Below are positions 35,495 through 44,343 of a stretch of DNA of 64,000 nucleotides, in pieces. How positions within the stretch are numbered: position 1 is the stretch's first letter; every line of letters begins with the position of its first letter. Source of the DNA: an uncultured Desulfosoma sp. (lineage in GTDB: Bacteria; Desulfobacterota; Syntrophobacteria; Syntrophobacterales; DSM-9756); the NCBI GenBank assembly GCA_937960435.1, contig CALGPN010000002.1, positions 82,640-146,639 on the forward strand, given 5' to 3'. Below the pieces are notes generated by a model. That model saw only the letters and a program-made list of their open reading frames with translations, did no database searches and was not told where the DNA came from. The translations under genes were made by a program, and so were the position numbers.

Positions 35495-36442
35495 ATGGAG
35501 ACAACGAAAGACGTCCTGCGGCAAGGGCTGCTCAAAGGGCTTTCAGGGTTTTTCTGGATGGCCAAGATCGTTGTCCCCGTGTCCTATGGCACGGCGCTCC
35601 TTGCGTGGAGCGGGGTGCTGGATACCCTCACGGTCCTTCTCAAGCCCTTCATGCATCACTTGGGCCTTCCGGCCGTGGGTGCGGTGCCCTTGATCGTGGG
35701 AGCCTTAAGCAGCGTTTACGGCGGTATCGCCGCCATGTCCGTGTTGCCGTTCACCACGGCCCAGATGATTCTTCTGGCCAATTTCATTCTCATCTGTCAC
35801 AACATGATCCAAGAGACCATCATTCAGTCCCGGTCGGGCATCAAGGCATGGAAAGCCGTGGCGGTGCGAGTTGTCGCCGCCGTGGTCACCGTCTACGTTT
35901 TGCAGTTTTTCGTGGGCGCCACGCCGCAGGATGGGCCGGCGGGAGACGTTCCCCAGGCGATCCGGCAGGGGTTCGTGAGCATGACGCTGTCGTGGGCGGC
36001 GGCGACGGCTAAACTCTGCCTGAAGATCTTCGTGATCATCATGGGCATCATGACGGTGTTGGAAGTGGCGAAAGCCCGCCATTGGATCACCTGGATCGTC
36101 AGGGCAACGGGACCCCTTTTGAGGCTTCTAGGGCTTTCCCATCGCGTCGGGGTGCTGTGGATGACGGCGGTGGTTTTCGGGTTGGCCTACGGTGGCGCGG
36201 TCATTGTGGAAGAAGCGAAAAATTCGGATCTCACGCCTGAAGATCTAGAATCGCTCCATCTTTCCGTCGGCGTCAACCACTCCATGGTGGAAGACCCTAT
36301 GCTCTTTCTCCCTTTGGGGCTCCCGGCCTTTTGGCTGTGGGTTCCGCGCCTTGTCACGGCCGTGTGTATCACGTGGTGCCTGTCCCTTGGGGTTCACCTC
36401 CTGTCTTCCAGGGCCAGGGCGATGAGCCGGTCCAGCAGCTGA
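35495..36442 (+). CDS. Nucleoside recognition (Gate) domain membrane protein
   Basis: 315 aa from ATG 35495. About eight hydrophobic helices. The two Gate halves are readable (AVGAVPLIVGALSSVYGGIAAM...AQMILLANFILICHNMIQE and GVLWMTAVVFGLAYGGAVIVEE...LHLSVGVNHSMVEDPMLF), as in SpmA/B- or FeoB-like transporters. Its substrate is unknown. The weak ribosome site suggests coupling to the previous gene. Its last 49 bp overlap the end of ddl on the other strand. Confidence 0.8.
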   Translation: METTKDVLRQGLLKGLSGFFWMAKIVVPVSYGTALLAWSGVLDTLTVLLKPFMHHLGLPAVGAVPLIVGALSSVYGGIAAMSVLPFTTAQMILLANFILICHNMIQETIIQSRSGIKAWKAVAVRVVAAVVTVYVLQFFVGATPQDGPAGDVPQAIRQGFVSMTLSWAAATAKLCLKIFVIIMGIMTVLEVAKARHWITWIVRATGPLLRLLGLSHRVGVLWMTAVVFGLAYGGAVIVEEAKNSDLTPEDLESLHLSVGVNHSMVEDPMLFLPLGLPAFWLWVPRLVTAVCITWCLSLGVHLLSSRARAMSRSSS

Positions 36443-37341
36443 GGGAAGGGGATGCCCGCGGCGGCCGCGGCCTGCGGGAAAAGGCTCGTTTGTGTCATGC
36501 CGGGAATCGTGTTAGTTTCCAGCACATAAATTTTTTCTTCCGCCACCTGGACCATCATGTCCGTGCGGCTATATCCCCGGCAGCACAAGGCTCGGTGCGC
36601 TCTGAGAGCCAACTCCTGGGCCTTTCGGGTAAGTTCCGTCGGGAGCCGTGCCGGGCAGATCTCCCTGGTTGCCCCCGGCGTGTATTTCGCTTCGTAATCG
36701 AAAAAATCGAATTGTTCCCCCGGCACGATCTCCACCAGCGGCAAGGCCTGCAGGTCGTCGTTACCCAAAACGCCTCCGGTGACTTCAATGCCCGGGATAT
36801 ATTTTTCGACCAAACATCGCCGGTCGTAGCCCCACGCTTTTTGAAGAGCGTCGGGCAGAGCCTCTTTTCGGCGGACAATGCTCAAACCGATGCTGGATCC
36901 CTCGTGTTCCGGTTTGACCACCACGGGCAAGCCCAACCGTTCCACGATGGCTCCGGACGCAGGGGGATGGGCGCGGTCGGCAATGACGTAAGGGGCGACG
37001 GGGAGGCCTTCCTGTTCGTAGAGCCGTTTACTGACGATTTTGTTCATGGCCAGGGCGCTTCCCAACACACCGCTTCCTTGGTAGGGGATGCCCAAGGAGT
37101 CGAGAAAGCCTTGGATGGTGCCGTCCTCGCCCAGGCGGCCGTGGAGGATGATCAGAGCCACATCGATCCGGGGTGCATCCTGGACAAGACGCGGCAGATC
37201 GTCCCGCGGGTCGTAGCGGGTGATGATATATTTTTCCTTGTCGAGAGCGTGATAGACCTGCTGGGCGCTTTTCAGGGACACCTCTCTTTCCGCGGAGACG
37301 CCTCCGGCCAGCAAGGCCACTCGGAGTTTGGTCGTCGCCAT
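36394..37341 (-). CDS. ddl: D-alanine--D-alanine ligase
   Basis: 315 aa from ATG 37341 (GAGGG 5 nt upstream); the GTG at 37359 is less likely. ATP-grasp enzyme: RVALLAGGVSAEREVSL at the N terminus, HGRLGEDGTIQGFLDSLGIPYQGSGVL, PVVVKPEHEGSSIGL and the C-terminal LETNTIPGMTQTSLFP. Makes the peptidoglycan dipeptide. Here it is separate from murC/ftsQ and lies 18 bp after an HD hydrolase gene. Confidence 0.96.
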   Translation of the reverse strand: MATTKLRVALLAGGVSAEREVSLKSAQQVYHALDKEKYIITRYDPRDDLPRLVQDAPRIDVALIILHGRLGEDGTIQGFLDSLGIPYQGSGVLGSALAMNKIVSKRLYEQEGLPVAPYVIADRAHPPASGAIVERLGLPVVVKPEHEGSSIGLSIVRRKEALPDALQKAWGYDRRCLVEKYIPGIEVTGGVLGNDDLQALPLVEIVPGEQFDFFDYEAKYTPGATREICPARLPTELTRKAQELALRAHRALCCRGYSRTDMMVQVAEEKIYVLETNTIPGMTQTSLFPQAAAAAGIPFPQLLDRLIALALEDRR

Positions 37342-37359
37342 GGGACCCTCTTGCTCCAC

Positions 37360-37947
37360 TCATGCCGTTTCGGCGCCATCGAAGAGCACCGGAGGCCAGG
37401 GGACCTTGCGGGCTTCTTCGGCGAGCCGTTCCGGACTGATGGATGTGTGGAAGAACAGTTTGCGCTCCAAAGTCTGATAAAGCCTCCAGCGGCGTTCCAG
37501 GAGCGCTTTCCTTTCGGCGGTCGTGCCGTATCGGGTCACAAGGTCCGCAAAACGCTCGTCCAGGGTGACGATCTCATCGTGTTTGACACGCTTGTCCGCG
37601 TAGTTGACCACCAGCGATTCCGAGAAAGGCTCTTGGAGCATGGACGGATCAAGTTCAATGTGATCGCGCACAATGGGCGCCACGGCGGGGAATCCCCATT
37701 GTTCCAAAAGGGCGGCGCCTAGCCGAGCGTGGTTTTCGCCGGTTTTCAGCGAAAGTTCTTTGGCGACGTCGTGCAGCAGTCCACCGGCCCACACCAACGC
37801 TTCATCCAACCGATGGCTGTTGGCGTTGAGCCGGCGGGCCAAAGCCACCGCGCATCGGGCCACTTCGGCACTGTGCGCCACGATGTGGGGCGGGACACGC
37901 GCCGTGCGTAAAAGCTCCAAGCATTGGATCATGGTCGGGATTTTCAA
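37360..37947 (-). CDS. HD-domain phosphohydrolase
   Basis: 195 aa, TTG start at 37947 supported by GGGGTGAG 4-5 nt upstream (alternative ATG 37932 has no site). Metal ligands: HIVAHSAEVARCAVALA, then GGLLHDVAKEL (HD), then IVRDHIEL. HDIG-type hydrolase of unknown substrate, often nucleotides or cyclic nucleotides. Precedes ddl in a two-gene operon. Confidence 0.85.
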   Translation of the reverse strand: MKIPTMIQCLELLRTARVPPHIVAHSAEVARCAVALARRLNANSHRLDEALVWAGGLLHDVAKELSLKTGENHARLGAALLEQWGFPAVAPIVRDHIELDPSMLQEPFSESLVVNYADKRVKHDEIVTLDERFADLVTRYGTTAERKALLERRWRLYQTLERKLFFHTSISPERLAEEARKVPWPPVLFDGAETA

Positions 37948-38499
37948 TGGCTCACCCCCTTGGGTGCTTGCTTTTCGCTGCAGCCTACCACAAACGATAG
38001 AAGATTCAAGACGTGAGCGTGTTGAGAGCGCCGTCTGTCAAAATTGAGTGAAAATTTCCGAAAAGAGGAGAACGGACGAGTTTCGAGAAAGAGGCCCGGT
38101 GCCGTTTCCCCGGAGGGATGGGGTCAAAAAAGCGATATCGCGACGGAAAACGTCTCATCCATAAAGAAATTCCGAATCGAGCACTTGCATGCGATGGCTC
38201 GGTAACATCTGTGCATTGCAAAAAATTTTCCAACCGTGCGCGGCCTCGGCGCCGGCACCGGACAGCCGCAGACGGGCTTTGACCTCCGGCCCCGAAAACA
38301 GTATCAGAGAGCCCGACAATGTGCGGGTGCGAGTCGTCACTCGATCGGTTTTTCAAAACATTCCGGACAGTTCCACTCGCGAGGACTCCTTCTTTCCTTA
38401 CGCCCTTCGCAGGATTGACCCAAGGCGTTGTTTGGCCGAGCCTTTTCTGCGGGCTTTCAAGGGTGGAAGGGGTGAACAGGTTCGAGAGGGGGCGTGTTC
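37948..38499. other. 552 bp divergent intergenic region before the DnaA paralogue
   Basis: Between the divergent HD hydrolase and dnaA-like genes. No gene with a family match; frames on both strands overlap and have no ribosome sites. I looked for DnaA boxes (TTATNCACA) and found none, so there is no evidence of a replication origin. Confidence 0.5.
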
Positions 38500-39864
38500 A
38501 TGCAGAACGAATGGGATGCCGTCTGTGAGAGGCTCAAGCAAGGGCTTTCTAAGGGACAATACGATTTTTATGTCGCCACCTTGACATTCGTTCGCTTTGA
38601 TGGGCGGTGCCTCACTTTGGGTTGTCGGAACAAATTCCATGCCGACTGGGTGCGCGTCAACCTGTCTCGAAGGATTTTTGAGGCGGCGCGGGAGCGTTTC
38701 CCTCAGCTGGCGGAATGCCGGTTCGAAATCCAGCCGCAAACGCCGGCGACCGGAAAAGAAGACGAAGACACTCGGGAAGACGATTTCCCCTCAGCCCAGC
38801 TTTCCTTTCTTGACATCGGTCAACCAGCGCGGTGCGTCTTCAATCCCCGGTTCACCTTCGACCAATTCGTCGTGGGCCATTCCAATCATTTCGCCTATGC
38901 CACGTGCCGCGCCCTCACAGGGCAGCGGGGTTTCCATCATCAGTCCGTCTACCTCATGTCCGATCCCGGTCTGGGCAAGAGCCACCTCACCCATGCGGTG
39001 GGAAACTTCCTGGTCCAGCAGGCGCCTGCCGTGCGCGTGCGTTACGTCACGGCGGAACAGTTCGCCAACGAAATGGTTTCGGCCCTCAAGCGAGATCGCA
39101 TCGAAGATTTCAAGAAAACGTATCGCGACGGGTGCGACGTGCTCTTGCTGGAAAAGGTGGAGTTTTTCAGCGGCAAGCGAAAGATTCAGGATGAGCTCAT
39201 CTACACGCTCGACGAACTGCTGGACCGAGGCAGGCGGATCATTTGCACGGGAAAGAACTCCCCAAAAGATATCCCCAAGCTCAACCGGGAACTGCGCTCC
39301 CGCCTCGGGGGGCTTCTGGTGGCTCCCATCGATCGGCCGGACTTCGACACCCGCAAAGAAATCATCCGACGCAAAGCGGCCTACGACAATGTGCAGCTGC
39401 CCATGGACGTGGTGGAATTCCTGGCCGATCGGGTGACGAGCGACATCCGTCAGCTGGAAAGCTGCCTCGTCGGGATCATGGCCAAAAGCAGCATCCTGGG
39501 CGTGCCCATTACGTTAGGGCTGGCTCACGAGGTCACCCAGACGATCTTGGAGTACCTCCCCACGTTGGATATCGGCCATGTCAAGACGGCGGTGTGCAAG
39601 AGTTTCGGCTTAAGCGAGCAAGACTTGCAGTCCAAGGCGCGAAGCCGCCGCATTTCGGAAGCCCGCCAGCTGGCCATGTATTTGTGCCGCAAGTACACCA
39701 AGGAATCCTTGAACGTCATTGCCCAGGCCTTCGGCCGGAGCCACAGCACCGTGATTTACGCCATCAAGAAAGTGGACCAAGAGCTGAACCGCAAAAACAG
39801 CCCCATGAAAAAGCACGTGGAACACGTTTCCCGGCGGATTGAAACACGGTGCCTGGACGAATGA
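38500..39864 (+). CDS. DnaA paralogue with degenerate Walker A and Walker B
   Basis: 454 aa; ATG 38500 has GAGAGGGGG 6-8 nt upstream, better than GTG 38494. Domain I (1-85), AAA+ domain III (about 125-330) and DnaA-type DNA-binding domain IV (about 350-440, SEARQLAMYLCRKYTKESL...FGRSHSTVIYAIKKV) are all recognisable. Walker A reads SDPGLGKSH with Lys160, where DnaA has GGVGLGKTH. Walker B reads VLLLEKVEFF, with Glu218-Lys219 replacing the Asp-Asp. The Arg-finger region LRSRLGGLL is present. DNA binding is probably retained but ATP hydrolysis is doubtful. There is no dnaN or origin next to it, so it is probably a second, regulatory DnaA. Confidence 0.85.
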   Translation: MQNEWDAVCERLKQGLSKGQYDFYVATLTFVRFDGRCLTLGCRNKFHADWVRVNLSRRIFEAARERFPQLAECRFEIQPQTPATGKEDEDTREDDFPSAQLSFLDIGQPARCVFNPRFTFDQFVVGHSNHFAYATCRALTGQRGFHHQSVYLMSDPGLGKSHLTHAVGNFLVQQAPAVRVRYVTAEQFANEMVSALKRDRIEDFKKTYRDGCDVLLLEKVEFFSGKRKIQDELIYTLDELLDRGRRIICTGKNSPKDIPKLNRELRSRLGGLLVAPIDRPDFDTRKEIIRRKAAYDNVQLPMDVVEFLADRVTSDIRQLESCLVGIMAKSSILGVPITLGLAHEVTQTILEYLPTLDIGHVKTAVCKSFGLSEQDLQSKARSRRISEARQLAMYLCRKYTKESLNVIAQAFGRSHSTVIYAIKKVDQELNRKNSPMKKHVEHVSRRIETRCLDE

Positions 39865-39999
39865 AGCCTCGCGGGGTCGGGACGGGGAAAGGGATGGCAG
39901 GCCCTGCGCGCCGCTCCCGAGGCCGCTTTCTCGAACGGGGTCCGACCTGCCGCCGATGTGGGCCATGGGATCCGGGCGATGACGAAATGGCCCGGAAGG

Positions 40000-40641
40000 C
40001 TAGGGCGTTGTCGATCCGATGCCGTCCAGGGGTGATTCGCACAAGTCGCGGGTGAGCTCCGAGAGCCATCGCGCGACGGCCCTATTCATGGCTTCGGCGA
40101 ACCCCTGCGGTGACGTTCCGTCGGGGACCGGTTCGGCAAACCGGTAGTCCTTTTCGAAGACCAGCCTTTTCGGCGCCGTCTCCCGCCAGAGGAAGACCCG
40201 GACATCCAGCACCGCTTCCCCTGGGCCTTCGCCCGGGTGAAAGGCGAATTCACGCACATGGCCTCCGAGGTGCAGTTGGGGCACAAAACCCGGACTGCCG
40301 GGCCGATCCACGACGGAAAAGATGCGGGCCCGGGAGACGGCTTCCGCAATGGCTTGAGCGGCCATTTCCCCCGGTGCGGCGATCCAGCGATGTCGAGAGG
40401 ACAGTTCCACTACGTTGGCATTCCGGAGAATCACGAAATCCGTTCGATCATAGGGAGGCGCCCCGTTCAGGGGCCAGACCCGAAGAGGTTCGGATTTCTT
40501 CTGGGGGCACGGGACCGACGCGGGTCCGTGCCCCTGAACCTGATAGTAAACGGGAGGCGTCCCGGGAGGGAAAAGGGGCCCGCAGCCTCCGACCATGACC
40601 GCACCGAGAAACACGCACAGAACGGGAAGATTTTTTTTCAT
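40000..40641 (-). CDS. ABC-type transport auxiliary lipoprotein (Mce/Mla system)
   Basis: 213 aa with a type II signal peptide and lipobox VGGC at the N terminus (LPVLCVFLGAVMVGGCGPL). The body matches the PqiC/YmbA-like auxiliary family found with Mce transporters (LRVWPLNGAPPYDRTDFVI; LSSRHRWIAAPGEMAAQAI). Overlaps mlaD by 4 bp (ATGA). Anchored at the outer membrane by inference. Confidence 0.85.
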   Translation of the reverse strand: MKKNLPVLCVFLGAVMVGGCGPLFPPGTPPVYYQVQGHGPASVPCPQKKSEPLRVWPLNGAPPYDRTDFVILRNANVVELSSRHRWIAAPGEMAAQAIAEAVSRARIFSVVDRPGSPGFVPQLHLGGHVREFAFHPGEGPGEAVLDVRVFLWRETAPKRLVFEKDYRFAEPVPDGTSPQGFAEAMNRAVARWLSELTRDLCESPLDGIGSTTP

Positions 40642-41606
40642 GGTTTAGGCTTTTCGAAAGGGTCTTGGGATCGTCCGGGAAAGATCATCTTTTCGGGTTC
40701 GTCCCGGATGGTTTTCACCGTCATGGTGAGCTGATCCAACAAATTTTTAAGGGCATAAAGGTCCTGATTGAGCAAAAGGAGCGTTTCTTGGGTTTGTGTC
40801 TTCCATTGGGTCATGGCCTGCCGGGTTTCGTCCGCCAGTTGGGCCAGGTGGCGGCTCGTTTCATCCAACCGTCCCGGTGGGATCTCCTCCAGTCTGCGCA
40901 AGAGGGTCTGACTTGCGTGGCGGACGACGGCCACAGTGGTCCCGAACTCTTTCACCCCGGCCTGAAACTCGGCAGAGCCCACGGCCTTTTCCAAACCGGC
41001 GGCCGTTCGGACCAGGCTTTCCGTTCCCTGGCGGATGTTTTTCATCGTCAGGGTCATGTCCTCGCCGCTGAGAAACATCGTGACGGAGTTTCCAAGCTTT
41101 TTCCATTGTTCGACAAGACCTTCCAGATCCATGGAGAGCACTTTGCCGTGAAGGCTTTCCAGGGCCATTTTCAATTCCTGGATTTCGGAAGGACAGGATC
41201 GGATGAGCCGATAAGGGGGTTGAAAAGCGATCTTTGGCGTCAGGGCGTCGATGTTGGCAGGGGCCGTGTCGATTTCCAAATAACGCAATCCCGTGAGGCC
41301 CTGTTCCCGAAGCCTTATGGCCAGGGTCTCGTCGATGGCGAAATCCGGCCGAAGGTGCATGACGACCTCAATGAGGCGTCCGTCCGGGCCGAGTCCGACG
41401 GAAACGACCCGCCCGACGGCGACACCGCGGTAGTTGACGATGGCGTCTTTCTGAAGGCCTTTGACGGATTCGGCAAAATAGGTCACGTAGACTTCTTTGG
41501 CTTCGAAGACGTGGGAGGCCCCGAGCCAGATGAGAGCCGCAATACCGACGATGCCGCACAAAAGGACAAAAAGACCGATTTTGAAAGAACTTACAGGGCG
41601 ACCCAC
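40638..41606 (-). CDS. mlaD: Mce/MlaD-type lipid-binding protein
   Basis: 322 aa. One N-terminal membrane helix (FKIGLFVLLCGIVGIAALIWLG) and one MCE domain (YFAESVKGLQKDAIVNYRGVAVGRVVSVGL...LTGLRYLEI), then a long helical tail. It is longer than E. coli MlaD (about 183 aa). MCE hexamers move phospholipids between membranes. 10 bp after mlaF. Confidence 0.92.
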   Translation of the reverse strand: MGRPVSSFKIGLFVLLCGIVGIAALIWLGASHVFEAKEVYVTYFAESVKGLQKDAIVNYRGVAVGRVVSVGLGPDGRLIEVVMHLRPDFAIDETLAIRLREQGLTGLRYLEIDTAPANIDALTPKIAFQPPYRLIRSCPSEIQELKMALESLHGKVLSMDLEGLVEQWKKLGNSVTMFLSGEDMTLTMKNIRQGTESLVRTAAGLEKAVGSAEFQAGVKEFGTTVAVVRHASQTLLRRLEEIPPGRLDETSRHLAQLADETRQAMTQWKTQTQETLLLLNQDLYALKNLLDQLTMTVKTIRDEPEKMIFPGRSQDPFEKPKP

Positions 41607-41616
41607 AAAATCCTCC

Positions 41617-42429
41617 TTAGCCTTCGGGGGCGACCGACGCGGCCTCAGGCCGCATTAGGCTGGGTTGGCGATGGAAGAAAGCGCGGACCCGGGGATCCGC
41701 ACTGTGATTCTTGAGATCCTCGGGACGCCCCACGGCGATAATGCCTTGGGCGGATTTATCGAGCATGATACACCGTGTGGCGATGGCTTCGATGCTCGCC
41801 AATTCGTGGGTAATGACCACCATGGTGATCCCCAGGGCGCGATTGCACTCCAGCAGCAGTTCATCCAGTTCCGCCGCCGTGATGGGGTCCAAGCCCGCCG
41901 ACGGCTCATCGCAAAAAAGAATCTCCGGATCCAATGCCATCGCCCGGGCCAGAGCCGCCCGTTTGCGCATCCCGCCGCTCAGTTCCGCCGGCATGAAATG
42001 GGCGTAATCGGCCAATCCCACCGTATCCAATTTGAAGTGCACAAGGTCGGCGATCAAAGACCGGGGCAGATCCGTGAACTCCTCCAAAGGCAGAGCCACA
42101 TTGTCCGCGATGGAAAGAGACCCTAGGAGGGCCCCGTATTGAAACAACACGCCGATATGCCGCCGAATGGACTCCAAAGCGGCCTCTCGGTCCGACCCGG
42201 TGATGCAGGCGCCGCGGATTCGGACCGATCCTCTGAGGGGACGGATGAGACCGATCAAGGCCTTGAGCAGAGTGCTCTTACCGCATCCGCTGCCGCCGAG
42301 CACGGTGACGATTTCCCCGGCGTGGACCGTAAAGGTCACATCCTTGAGCACCGGGCGCTCCCCGTAGCCGACGGTCAGCCCTTCGGCGTGGATCATCACG
42401 TCTTCGGCCGGAGGTTTCAGGGCGCCCAT
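41617..42429 (-). CDS. mlaF: Phospholipid ABC transporter ATPase MlaF
   Basis: 270 aa. Walker A GGSGCGKSTLLKALIG, Q-loop GVLFQYGALLGSLSI (the MlaF FQ-x-GALFDS-like phrase), signature ELSGGMRKRAALARAMALDPE and Walker B LFCDEPSAGLDP. The LSGGMRKR signature is specific to MlaF/Ttg2A. Drives lipid transport with mlaE and mlaD. Confidence 0.96.
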   Translation of the reverse strand: MGALKPPAEDVMIHAEGLTVGYGERPVLKDVTFTVHAGEIVTVLGGSGCGKSTLLKALIGLIRPLRGSVRIRGACITGSDREAALESIRRHIGVLFQYGALLGSLSIADNVALPLEEFTDLPRSLIADLVHFKLDTVGLADYAHFMPAELSGGMRKRAALARAMALDPEILFCDEPSAGLDPITAAELDELLLECNRALGITMVVITHELASIEAIATRCIMLDKSAQGIIAVGRPEDLKNHSADPRVRAFFHRQPSLMRPEAASVAPEG

Positions 42430-42444
42430 GGGACGGCCTCGCGC

Positions 42445-43575
42445 TCAAATGTCAAACACATGGAACAGCACCGTAAAGACCGCATCCGCCAAGATGATGA
42501 GAAAAATGGACGACACCACGGCCGATGTGGTCATGCGGCCCACGCTATCGGCCGATTTTTCCGTTTGTAGGCCTCGAAGACAGCCCACCATGGCCACGAG
42601 GATCGAGAAAGCGAGGCTCTTGGCCAGCCCGGAAACGACATCGGTAAGGGAAAGGATTGCCACGACTTCCGTAAGGAAGCTGGCCGGGGTGAGGTCCAGA
42701 CCCAAGGCGCCGACCACCATGCCGCCGAAGATGCCCGAGGCGTTGGCGAAAAGAGTGAGCAGAGGCCCCGAAAAGGCCAAGGCGTTCACCTTGGGCATGA
42801 TGAGGAATTCGGTGACGTTGAAACCCATGACCGTGAGAGCGTCCACTTCCTCGTTGACCTTCATGGTGCCGATTTCGGCGGCGAACGCCGCGGCCGAACG
42901 CCCGGCAAGGATGATGGCCGTCATGAGGGGGCCCAGTTCCCGAGTGAGGGCCAAGCTCACCAAGTCCGCGACAAAAATATTGGCGCCGAACTGCCTCAGT
43001 TGGACGGCGGCCTGGAAAGCCATGATCAACCCCATGAGAAAGCTCACGAGAAAGACGATGGGCATGGCTTCGGATCCCGAGCGCTGCACATAATACAGGA
43101 CCTCTTTGAGGCGGAAACGCTTGGGGTGCAGGCAGCAGGGAAGAAAGGCGACGGTGACGCTGCCGACAAATTCGATAAGCTCGCCGATATCCTGAAGTGT
43201 CTCCATGGTGAGGCGGCCGAGCCGCTCCAGGGCGTTCTCGCCGACTCTTGTCGTTGAGGGCTTTTCGTGTGTCGGCCGGTCTAAACCGCCGAAGACGAAA
43301 AAAGGGCGAAAAGGTTCAGGGACATGGGCGAGCTCATAGGCAATGGAGGCGGCCGCGCACCGATCCCGAAGACCTTTCAACAGCACCAGGCCGGCACTGT
43401 CCACGGCCTCTACACCGGACAAGTCCACGACCAAAGCTTTTACCGCGGGGTCTGAAAGAAGGTTTTGGAAGGTTTTCCAATGATCGGAGACGGTTTTCAA
43501 GGTCAGGGGGCCGCTGGGCGCCCACACACGGCGCCCCGTCCCCCCGGCTTCCGTCGTCGATTGAGGGCCCATCAT
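42445..43575 (-). CDS. mlaE: MlaE-type permease with N-terminal STAS-like domain
   Basis: 376 aa. Residues 1-110 look like a STAS domain (VKALVVDLSGVEAVDSAGLVLLKGL), which in E. coli is the separate MlaB protein. Residues about 125-376 are the MlaE permease (FLVSFLMGLIMAFQAAVQLRQFG, LTRELGPLMTAIILAGRSAAAFAAEIGTMKV). The fused STAS-permease is frequent in delta-proteobacteria. Ends 15 bp before mlaF. Confidence 0.95.
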   Translation of the reverse strand: MMGPQSTTEAGGTGRRVWAPSGPLTLKTVSDHWKTFQNLLSDPAVKALVVDLSGVEAVDSAGLVLLKGLRDRCAAASIAYELAHVPEPFRPFFVFGGLDRPTHEKPSTTRVGENALERLGRLTMETLQDIGELIEFVGSVTVAFLPCCLHPKRFRLKEVLYYVQRSGSEAMPIVFLVSFLMGLIMAFQAAVQLRQFGANIFVADLVSLALTRELGPLMTAIILAGRSAAAFAAEIGTMKVNEEVDALTVMGFNVTEFLIMPKVNALAFSGPLLTLFANASGIFGGMVVGALGLDLTPASFLTEVVAILSLTDVVSGLAKSLAFSILVAMVGCLRGLQTEKSADSVGRMTTSAVVSSIFLIILADAVFTVLFHVFDI

Positions 43576-43599
43576 GGATCAAAGCCTGGGGTCATTTCT

Positions 43600-43887
43600 T
43601 TATCCATCGTGGTTGATGCGGTCCCGCAAGACCCCGGAGCATTTGAACGTCACTACACGGCGCGGCGGCAGAAGGATCGGGTCCCCCGTTTGGGGGTTTC
43701 GGCCGCGGCGTTGGTTTTTCTGCTTGACGCTGAATTTGCCGAATCCGCTGATGAGCACGTCGTCACCGTCTTCGAGGGTCTGCTTGATGATCTCGAAGAG
43801 AGTTTCCACAATCTGGGCGGATTCGGCTTTGGTGAAGACGTTTTCCGCAAAGAGGTTTTCGACGATCTGAGCTTTGGTCAGGGTCAT
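43600..43887 (-). CDS. ihfA: Integration host factor alpha-type DNA-bending protein
   Basis: 95 aa from ATG 43887 (GGAAAGGAC upstream); the track frame adds 37 spurious residues. HU/IHF fold with MTLTKAQIVENLF, the GFGKFSVKQKNQRRGRNPQTGD DNA-binding arm and RRVVTFKCSG. The RGRNPQTG stretch and length fit IHF-alpha better than HU. Lies 24 bp upstream of mlaE on the same strand, so it may share the transcript. Confidence 0.92.
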   Translation of the reverse strand: MTLTKAQIVENLFAENVFTKAESAQIVETLFEIIKQTLEDGDDVLISGFGKFSVKQKNQRRGRNPQTGDPILLPPRRVVTFKCSGVLRDRINHDG

Positions 43888-44059
43888 TGTCCGTCCTTTC
43901 CCTTTCCGAGGATCGATGCGGCCACGGGTTTCCCGTGCGCACACGGACCAAAGACCGAATCTTCCATCCAGCTCCATAACTCTTAAAGGATAATTCACTG
44001 GATTTCAATACAAAATTGGGACCGCCGCTTCCCCGACGGTCCCAATGTCTCAAACACGG

Positions 44060-44136
44060 TGGTGGCGGTGCAGGGCTTCGAACCCCGGACACTGCGGATA
44101 TGAGCCGCATGCTCTGACCGACTGAGCTACACCGCC
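44060..44136 (-). tRNA. tRNA-Met (CAU), elongator-like
   Basis: 77 nt, CCA encoded. Acceptor GGCGGTG/CACCGCC, D-arm GCTC/GAGC, anticodon loop CTCATAT, stem TGCGG/CCGCA, T-loop TTCGAAG. A CAU anticodon could be Met or lysidine-Ile; the acceptor and anticodon stems look like elongator Met. Confidence 0.9.
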
Positions 44137-44148
44137 ATTTTCCGGCCC

Positions 44149-44177
44149 TTTCTAAAGAATTCCGCCATCCCTGTCAA
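44149..44177 (-). promoter_or_regulatory. Predicted tRNA-Met promoter
   Basis: On the minus strand TTGACA (44177-44172), 17 bp, TAGAAA (44154-44149), 12 bp before the tRNA. Confidence 0.55.
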
Positions 44178-44343
44178 TAGTCAAAAAATGACGCCGCCCC
44201 GCGCCGGTGTCCATGGCGATTGACAAAGGGAAGGGTCTTGAGTTTAATGCGCTAAGGGCTTGAAGGGAGAAAACATTTAGACTTGCGGCGTCGAACGGGC
44301 TTTCGGGGCGCTTTGAAAGGATCGGGGAGGTTCGAAAGGACCC

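Noticed and set aside
37948-38499. Possible replication origin near dnaA-like gene
   Set aside because: No DnaA-box cluster or AT-rich unwinding stretch seen, and the DnaA is divergent with no dnaN/recF neighbours.
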